A stretch of 64,000 nt of DNA. It comes from Myxococcus stipitatus DSM 14675 (GTDB lineage Bacteria > Myxococcota > Myxococcia > Myxococcales > Myxococcaceae). The stretch covers positions 9,117,501-9,181,500 of the forward strand of contig NC_020126.1 of NCBI RefSeq assembly GCF_000331735.1, in the 5' to 3' direction. Positions within the stretch are counted from its first letter, which is position 1. Each line of letters opens with the position of its first letter. Shown one piece after another: positions 59,266 to 64,000 of this stretch. A program made the position numbers and the translations under genes. A model generated the notes under the pieces. The model saw only the letters and a program-made list of their open reading frames with translations. It searched no databases and was not told the DNA's origin.

Positions 59266-59689
59266 GTTCACTCCTGACCAACCCCCCGGAGGTGCGTCCT
59301 ACGCCTGAACGGCACGCGGCGCAACTCCGGCGAAAGTTTCCGCCCTGTACCCCAGATAAGCTCTCACGTCTTGTCTCGAAAGGTAAGACGCCAAAGCCTC
59401 CCGCGCCCGAAATTTCGGGTCCGGCCGCGCACAGGGCTGTCGCCTGCCGGACGGGGGAGCGACACCGCATCCCCCACGCTCATCAGATGCAACGGGCGTC
59501 CCCGGGATGCGTCGCGAAGGGTCCTCCTCCACGTCGTTTCACCTCGGCCCCCCGCTGAGCGAGGAGGCGGGCGGAGAGCACCCCACCTTGCTTGCCTGGC
59601 CGCAAGCTCGCCCCTCCCTGGAGGGCATGGTTGACTCGCATGGCCGAGGACACGCCGGGCCTCACCTCCGGCGACGCGGAGGAGAGCAC
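59266..59689. other. Divergent promoter region between the PTS operon and the peroxiredoxin gene
   Basis: 424 nt without a convincing gene; an open frame from 59507 continues in frame into the peroxiredoxin but is not needed to explain it. It contains a 14-bp palindrome (annotated separately) and an inverted repeat CGTCTT (59367-59372) / AAGACG (59385-59390). No -24/-12 promoter with proper spacing was found. Confidence 0.5.
59406..59419. promoter_or_regulatory. Perfect 14-bp palindrome upstream of the PTS operon
   Basis: CCCGAAATTTCGGG, perfectly symmetric with an AT-rich centre, 141 nt before the IIA start and 271 nt before the peroxiredoxin start. The form suits a dimeric repressor or activator site. 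No regulator gene is adjacent. Confidence 0.45.
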
Positions 59690-60187
59690 GTGGCGAGGAC
59701 GAAGATGCTGCAGCAGGGCGATGCGCTGCCGGACGTGACGCTGATGGGCGCGGGCAACCAGCCGGTGCGCCTGCGAGACCTGGCGGGTCGCAAGGTGCTG
59801 GTCGTCTACTTCTACCCGCGAGACGACTCGCCGGGTTGTACGGTCCAGGCGTGTGGCTTGCGGGACCAGTACGAGGACTTCGTCGCCGCGGGCGCGGAGG
59901 TCGTCGGCATCAGCTCCGACTCCGTCTCCTCGCACCAGGGCTTCGCCGCCAAGCACCGGCTGCCTTTCATCTTGTTGAGCGACGAGAAGGGCCAGGCACG
60001 CGAGGCGTTCGGCGTGGGCGGCTCCTTCCTGGGCCTCTTGCCCGGCCGGGTCACCTTCGTCGTGGACCGCGAGGGCATCATCCGCGACAGCTTCGAGTCC
60101 CAGATTCGCGTGGGCGAACACGTGCGCCGCTCGCTCGAGCTCGTGCGCTCACTCGCGAGCCACGCGACGCGCGCCTCGAGCGCCTGA
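59690..60187 (+). CDS. bcp: Bcp-type peroxiredoxin (thiol peroxidase)
   Basis: 165 residues from a GTG at 59690, chosen for the strong GGAGGAG 5 nt upstream. Peroxidatic Cys50 and resolving Cys55 in DSPGCTVQACGLRDQY, the 5-residue spacing of the atypical two-Cys Bcp group. Then VVGISSDSVSSHQGFAAKH and VTFVVDREGIIR. It reduces peroxides in the cytoplasm using thioredoxin. Ends with an Ala/Arg/Ser tail. Confidence 0.92.
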   Translation: MARTKMLQQGDALPDVTLMGAGNQPVRLRDLAGRKVLVVYFYPRDDSPGCTVQACGLRDQYEDFVAAGAEVVGISSDSVSSHQGFAAKHRLPFILLSDEKGQAREAFGVGGSFLGLLPGRVTFVVDREGIIRDSFESQIRVGEHVRRSLELVRSLASHATRASSA

Positions 60188-60409
60188 CGCAGCGGATGCG
60201 CGCGGCGAAGCGGACCCGCAGACCCGGGCCCGGACGCGCGATTCCCACAAACGAACGGATTGCGCGCGCACGTCGGCGCGCGCACCGCTCCCGCCAGCCC
60301 AACCCCGCGAAGCCGCTGGGTTTCCACCGGTGAAGGCAGTCTGGCCCAGGCCTTGCTCATGAGGTGTTCGCCACGCGACGACCGCGCGGCACGACTCGAG
60401 GAGCACCGC

Positions 60410-60523
60410 ATGAACACCCAGACTGAAAGCTTCTACGACACTGTCCTCTTCGCGCTCGGCCCCGTCGTGGTGGGCTACGGCTTCGCCATGGTCGCGCTGC
60501 TCGTCACGTACGCGCGCCCGTGA
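60410..60523 (+). CDS. 37-residue single-helix membrane peptide
   Basis: Short gene with an AGGAG ribosome-binding site 7 nt before the ATG. Ten polar residues (MNTQTESFYD), then one hydrophobic helix (about 11-33) ending YARP. It is the kind of small membrane subunit or stress peptide that automatic annotation often misses. Function unknown. Confidence 0.55.
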   Translation: MNTQTESFYDTVLFALGPVVVGYGFAMVALLVTYARP

Positions 60524-60664
60524 AGCGGTACACGGACGCACCTGGACGGGATTCCAAGAAAGTGACTATAAGCCGGATAACGCGTCAGGCCCGAATTCCA
60601 AGAACACGGGCCGACGCGCACTCCGCGCAGTCACTCCCAAGCATTCCCCGAAAGGAAGTCCGAC

Positions 60665-61759
60665 ATGAGCTTCAGCTCACGTGGTCGCCTCAATTGGTGG
60701 ATGGGTGCGGTTATCAGTGCCTCGCTGCTGGGCGCCTGTGGTTCGCCGGATGAAAAGGCGGGAGAGGTTCCCGTCGAGGGCGAGTCAGCACGAGACGCGG
60801 TCGCTGGAGATGTCGCGGTGAAGTTGTCCACGCCCCGCCAGTCGCTGGCCGCGCGCGAGGACGTGAGCGTGACGGTGACGCTCACCAACGTTTCGAAGGA
60901 CACGGTGCGGGTGCTCAAATGGCACACGCCCACGGATGGACTGAAAGAGGACCTGTTCGCCATCACCGTGGACGGCGCGCCGGTGGAGTACCAGGGCCGC
61001 CACTACAAGTGGGCCACGCCGCAGGCCACTGACTACCTGCGCCTGGCCGCGGGCGAGAGCGTCTCGTACACGGTGGACCTGGGCGCGACGTACGACTTCT
61101 CGCGCACGGGCAACTACAGCCTGCGCTACGACTCGGATGCGCACGGCTCCGCCGAGGGCGTCTCGCAGCTGCGCTCGGAGGACCTGAGCCTCTTCGTCGA
61201 AGGACGTGCCTTCGTTGGCCCCGAGGCCACCGGCACCGTCTCCGCCATGGCGCTGTCCACCGCGAACTGTTCGGCCGCGCGGACGACGCAGGTGACGACG
61301 GCATTCAACGACGCGAAGACGATGTCCACGGGCGCCATCAACTGGCTCAACAATCCCCCGTCGCCGTACACCCGGTACATCACGTGGTTCGGGACGTACA
61401 GCGTGGCCAACAAGAACATCGTCCTGGCCCACTTCAACTCCATCCTGAGCGCCTTCAACACGAAGTCGGTCATCGTGGACTGTGGCTGCACGGATAGCGC
61501 CTACGCGTACGTGTACAAGAACCAGCCGTACCGCATCTACGTGTGCAACGCCTTCTGGCCCGCACCTCCGACGGGCACCGACTCCAAGGCCGGCACGCTG
61601 ATTCACGAGATGAGCCACTTCACCGTGGTGGCGGACACGGATGACCACGGCTACGGGCAGAGCACGTGCAAGACGCTGGCGCGCAACAACCCGGCGAACG
61701 CGCGCGACAACGCGGACAGCCACGAGTACTTCGCGGAGAACACCCCCGCGCTTCCGTGA
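60665..61759 (+). CDS. M35-like (deuterolysin/aspzincin) metalloprotease lipoprotein
   Basis: 364 residues. Lipobox SLLGACGS (Cys25). N-terminal beta domain (about 48-175), which resembles a propeptide: VSVTVTLTNVSKDTVRVLKW and LAAGESVSYTVDLGATYDFS. Catalytic part with zinc motif His314-Glu-x2-His318 (IHEMSH), followed by DTDDHGYG, where aspzincins place the third ligand Asp. Cysteine pairs (DCGC, VCNAF, STCK) suggest disulfides. It should be a cell-surface zinc endopeptidase active on Lys-rich or small substrates. A lipoprotein copying the N-terminal domain follows. Confidence 0.85.
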   Translation: MSFSSRGRLNWWMGAVISASLLGACGSPDEKAGEVPVEGESARDAVAGDVAVKLSTPRQSLAAREDVSVTVTLTNVSKDTVRVLKWHTPTDGLKEDLFAITVDGAPVEYQGRHYKWATPQATDYLRLAAGESVSYTVDLGATYDFSRTGNYSLRYDSDAHGSAEGVSQLRSEDLSLFVEGRAFVGPEATGTVSAMALSTANCSAARTTQVTTAFNDAKTMSTGAINWLNNPPSPYTRYITWFGTYSVANKNIVLAHFNSILSAFNTKSVIVDCGCTDSAYAYVYKNQPYRIYVCNAFWPAPPTGTDSKAGTLIHEMSHFTVVADTDDHGYGQSTCKTLARNNPANARDNADSHEYFAENTPALP

Positions 61760-61794
61760 CAGGCCGTCCCCCAGTGACATGATGTGAAGCGAAG

Positions 61795-61827
61795 CGGGGG
61801 CGCGGCCGGGCGCCCCCGTTTTGTTTC
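61795..61827 (+). terminator. Rho-independent terminator after the M35 gene
   Basis: Perfect 9-bp stem (CGGGGGCGC / GCGCCCCCG) with a 6-nt loop followed by TTTTGTTT, 36 nt after the protease stop. The clearest intrinsic terminator in the window. Confidence 0.85.
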
Positions 61828-61868
61828 CCGCTTCGAACGAGTCAAACCCCAGGCGAATGGGAGCTCAC

Positions 61869-62435
61869 ATGACGTGTGGACAGATGGGCCGCATCGCGCT
61901 GCTGACCCTGGCCATCACCGGGAGCGGCTGTGCCTCGCGCAAGGAAGAGGCGGCGCCGCCGGTGGATTCGCGACCGGAGGAGACCGCCGTGAAGACGACG
62001 ACCCTGGAGTGCTCGCTGAGCGCCCCCGCGCAGGTGAAGGCGGGCGAGCCGGTGGAGGTGGTGTTCAAGCTCACCAACACCACGAAGCAGCCCCTCTATG
62101 TCCTCAAGTGGCACACGCCGCTGGAGGGCCTGCGCAACGACATCTTCACGGTGACGCGCGCGGGCTCCGCGGCGGAGCTGTCCTACGGCGGCCCCATGAT
62201 GAAGCGCGGGCCACCGGATGCGTCGGCCTACGCGACCATCGCCCCGGGCGAGTCGGTGGAAGGCCGCGTGGACCTGGGCCTCGCCTACGAGCTCAACCAG
62301 CCGGGCACCTACCACGTCACCTTCCGCGGGCCGCTGATGGACGTCACCTCCGACGCCGCGAAGGTCCCCGCGCTCTCGGGTGAGTTCCACGACACCGCGG
62401 TGAAGTGCCCCCCGGTCGACATCACCGTCACCTGA
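61869..62435 (+). CDS. Stand-alone lipoprotein homologous to the M35 N-terminal domain
   Basis: 188 residues from the ATG at 61869 (GGGAG 8 nt upstream). Lipobox AITGSGCAS. The body matches the protease N-domain closely: FKLTNTTKQPLYVLKWHTPL here against LTNVSKDTVRVLKWHTPT there; GLRNDIFTVT against GLKEDLFAIT; IAPGESVEGRVDLGLAYELN against LAAGESVSYTVDLGATYDFS. It has no catalytic domain. It may inhibit or help fold the protease, or may be a separate binding module. A terminator separates the two genes. Confidence 0.8.
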   Translation: MTCGQMGRIALLTLAITGSGCASRKEEAAPPVDSRPEETAVKTTTLECSLSAPAQVKAGEPVEVVFKLTNTTKQPLYVLKWHTPLEGLRNDIFTVTRAGSAAELSYGGPMMKRGPPDASAYATIAPGESVEGRVDLGLAYELNQPGTYHVTFRGPLMDVTSDAAKVPALSGEFHDTAVKCPPVDITVT

Positions 62436-62455
62436 ACCACCGCTCGCGCGCGGCG

Positions 62456-63376
62456 TCAGTTCATCACCAGCCGCGCGCGCTGCCGGGCCGGGCGGATGTG
62501 GGCGCGGGCTCCCGCGCCGAACACCAGGAAGTCGTCCTCCATGCCGTCGCTGAAGATGACGCCCCCGGACGGCATCCTCGACTCCAGCACCAGCTCCGCT
62601 TCCGGCGTCACGAAGCCGCCGACGATGCCCGCGCTCGAGTTGCGGCTGATGAACGGCTCGCGCACCACGAAGGCCAGCCGCGCCTCCTCCCACGACAGCC
62701 GCCACGCCTCTCCGGGGACGCCACCCGTGCGCTCGGTGAGGCCCCGCGCCAGCGTGAAGATGGAGGACAGCCACCCGCTGGAGCCCACGCCCGTGGACAC
62801 CAGCACCCCGCTGGAGGACTGCGACTCCTCCTGCCCCGCATGGCTCAGCCGGTAGCGCGCCGACACGTGCGTGCGAGCACCGATGAACAAGTCGTTGAAG
62901 CCCAGCAGCCGCTGCCCGTCCTCCAGCGACGCCTCCGCGAGCGTGACCTCGCGGAAGCGCGCCCGGCCCTCCAGCACCCGCCGCACGGCGCCCCGCGCGC
63001 CCTGGACGTCGTACGGGAGCAGCACGCCGTCGAACCGCTCCGGGTCCGGATTCACGCCCACCAGCGGCTGCTCGCCCACGTACTTGGCGACGTTCGCCAC
63101 CAGCCCGTCCTGTCCCGCGACGACCACCAGCTCCTTGCCGCTGAAGAGGAACGTGGGAACGAGGCTCCGGTCCACCTGCTGCACCGGCAGCCCCACGCCC
63201 AGCGCGTCCCGGAGCCTGTCCACCGAGCGGTTGTAGGCGGCGTCCTCCCGCTCGAACTCGTCGAAGTCCTGCCCCGCGTGCTCCACGTAGAACTTCGCCT
63301 GCTTCTTCGTGTTGAAGCGCTCCACCAGGCCCGCCAGCCGCGTGTGCCGGGTGACCAGGACGATCTTCTCGAACAT
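62456..63376 (-). CDS. NAD-kinase-like protein
   Basis: 306 residues. Diverged NAD-kinase fold: VVVAGQDGLVANVAKYV in place of the GGDG ATP loop (Gly-Gln-Asp-Gly), LVGVNPDPERFDGVLLPY, GFNDLFIGARTHVSARYRL at the NE/D position, and SSGVLVSTGVGSSGWLSS in the nucleotide-binding sheet. It probably binds NAD or a related nucleotide; kinase activity is not certain. It is 22 nt downstream of the SPFH gene, so the two likely form an operon. Confidence 0.75.
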   Translation of the reverse strand: MFEKIVLVTRHTRLAGLVERFNTKKQAKFYVEHAGQDFDEFEREDAAYNRSVDRLRDALGVGLPVQQVDRSLVPTFLFSGKELVVVAGQDGLVANVAKYVGEQPLVGVNPDPERFDGVLLPYDVQGARGAVRRVLEGRARFREVTLAEASLEDGQRLLGFNDLFIGARTHVSARYRLSHAGQEESQSSSGVLVSTGVGSSGWLSSIFTLARGLTERTGGVPGEAWRLSWEEARLAFVVREPFISRNSSAGIVGGFVTPEAELVLESRMPSGGVIFSDGMEDDFLVFGAGARAHIRPARQRARLVMN

Positions 63377-63398
63377 GGCGCGTGCCCTCCGTCGGTGC

Positions 63399-64000
63399 TC
63401 AGCGCTCGCGCGCGGGCGGCTTCGCGGCGGGGAGCGACGGGGCCTTGTGGCCTCCCGCTCCCATCAGCGACTGCAACAGCTCCGGCGACACGTTCAGCTC
63501 GCCGATGCGATGCGCATTCTCCGCCATCTCCCGGAAGGCGAGCGCGATGTTCAACGCCGGGTCCCCGCCTCCCGCCGACGCCGCCATCAGCGTCTTCCAG
63601 TCCACGCCCCGCACCGGCGCCAGCGTCTTCTCCAGCGCGTAGGCGCGCGCGTCCGCGGCCTGCTTCTCGTTCTGGGTCCAGCGCTCCATCAGCGCCGAGC
63701 GCTGCTCCTCCACCGCGATGTCCCCCGCCATCTTCGCCTCGCGAATCTGCCGCTGGCGCTCCTGCACGGCGAGCTCCGTCGCCAGCTCGCTCTCCTTGAT
63801 GCGGCGCTCCTGCTCCACGGCCGCGTTGCGGCGCGCGTAGATGGCCTCGTCCGCCTGCCGCTGCAGCCCCTCACGAGCCTCCGCCTCCAGCGCGCGCGCC
63901 ATCTCCGGCGTGGGCTTCACGGACAACAGCGAGAACGCCATCACCTCCACCCCCAGCGCCCGGATGGACTCCGCCGTCGCCAGCGACGCCAGCACCTCCG
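63399..64000 (-). CDS. SPFH/Band-7-like protein, C-terminal part (5' truncated by window)
   Basis: The frame is open to the window edge. The visible 199 residues contain the end of an SPFH domain (LGVEVMAFSLLSVKPTPEMARAL) and the long charged coiled coil that follows it in flotillin-like proteins (IYARRNAAVEQERRIKESE, LAVQERQRQIREAKMAGDIA), then a less charged tail ending PPARER. Such proteins form membrane scaffolds. The next gene encodes an NAD-kinase-like protein. Confidence 0.8.
   Translation of the reverse strand, partial: EVLASLATAESIRALGVEVMAFSLLSVKPTPEMARALEAEAREGLQRQADEAIYARRNAAVEQERRIKESELATELAVQERQRQIREAKMAGDIAVEEQRSALMERWTQNEKQAADARAYALEKTLAPVRGVDWKTLMAASAGGGDPALNIALAFREMAENAHRIGELNVSPELLQSLMGAGGHKAPSLPAAKPPARER

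Noticed and set aside
59266..59689. Sigma-54 promoter for the PTS operon
   Set aside because: A GGCAC word is present near 59326, but the following GC has the wrong spacing, and no sigma-54 activator is adjacent.
1..64000. CRISPR array, tRNA or rRNA genes
   Set aside because: No regularly spaced direct repeats with unique spacers were seen; the only periodic repeat is the coding 69-bp array. No tRNA cloverleaf or rRNA sequence was recognised by eye.

Overview
The window is uniformly GC-rich DNA with strong third-position GC bias and dense coding on both strands. Its content points to a myxobacterium of the Myxococcus/Corallococcus type: an Oar-like TonB-dependent receptor, a CorE-type metal-responsive ECF sigma factor, a large kinase-like signalling protein, an MXAN_6521-type lipoprotein and many lipoproteins of unknown role. 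This is inference from gene content; no rRNA or tRNA gene was seen to confirm it. About 63 genes are called. No CRISPR array, integrase or complete insertion sequence was recognised.

Layout. 1-5.7 kb: 3' end of an alpha-amylase-family gene, AraC regulator, DoxX-like membrane protein, aldo/keto reductase, two small envelope proteins, an FCP1/SCP-type HAD phosphatase and a secreted PQQ-type sugar dehydrogenase. 5.8-7.8 kb: an exbB-exbD-tonB operon. 7.8-10.1 kb: a MarR regulator divergent from a TolC-type outer-membrane factor. 10.2-13.5 kb: a small Cys protein, an ICMT-like methyltransferase, and a reverse operon HAD phosphatase - Rieske oxygenase - CorE-like sigma factor. 13.5-15.3 kb: an island with weaker codon bias holding the broken tip of an Rhs protein and a small secreted protein that may be its immunity partner. 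15.3-24.9 kb: luciferase-like monooxygenase, DUF3943 protein, Oar-like receptor with a lipoprotein, TetR regulator divergent from a Gal80-like Gfo/Idh protein, and a DUF547 protein. 25-34.8 kb: a P-type cation ATPase, an XRE/MmyB regulator divergent from a small membrane protein, a tight reverse operon (phosphomannomutase - FMN reductase - ROK kinase - Tpx peroxidase), and an alpha/beta hydrolase.

34.8-44.8 kb: a multidomain pseudokinase with 69-bp tandem repeats, a mannose-1-phosphate guanylyltransferase, a double-SGNH protein coupled to an MBOAT acyltransferase (exopolysaccharide O-acylation), UppP with a NUDIX hydrolase, and a YchJ protein. 45-54.6 kb: class D beta-lactamase, metK, MlaC, a Gcr-type membrane protein, an RND/MMPL exporter, a lipoprotein, MgtC and a PRC-barrel-like protein. 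54.7-59.3 kb: a complete six-gene mannose-family phosphotransferase operon (IIA-IIB-IIC-IID-HPr-EI). 59.7-64 kb: a Bcp peroxiredoxin, a 37-residue membrane peptide, an M35 metalloprotease followed by a lipoprotein that copies its N-terminal domain, an NAD-kinase-like protein and part of an SPFH protein.

Common themes are sugar and sugar-nucleotide metabolism feeding extracellular polysaccharide (phosphomannomutase, guanylyltransferase, ROK kinase, PTS, SGNH-MBOAT pair, UppP), envelope transport (TonB system, Oar, TolC, RND, MlaC) and redox or metal stress (Tpx, Bcp, CorE-like sigma, Rieske). The strongest leads are the double-SGNH/MBOAT pair, the pseudokinase, the CorE-like operon, the Gal80-like protein that has lost its catalytic lysine, the one-cysteine Tpx, and the protease with a stand-alone copy of its N-terminal domain.
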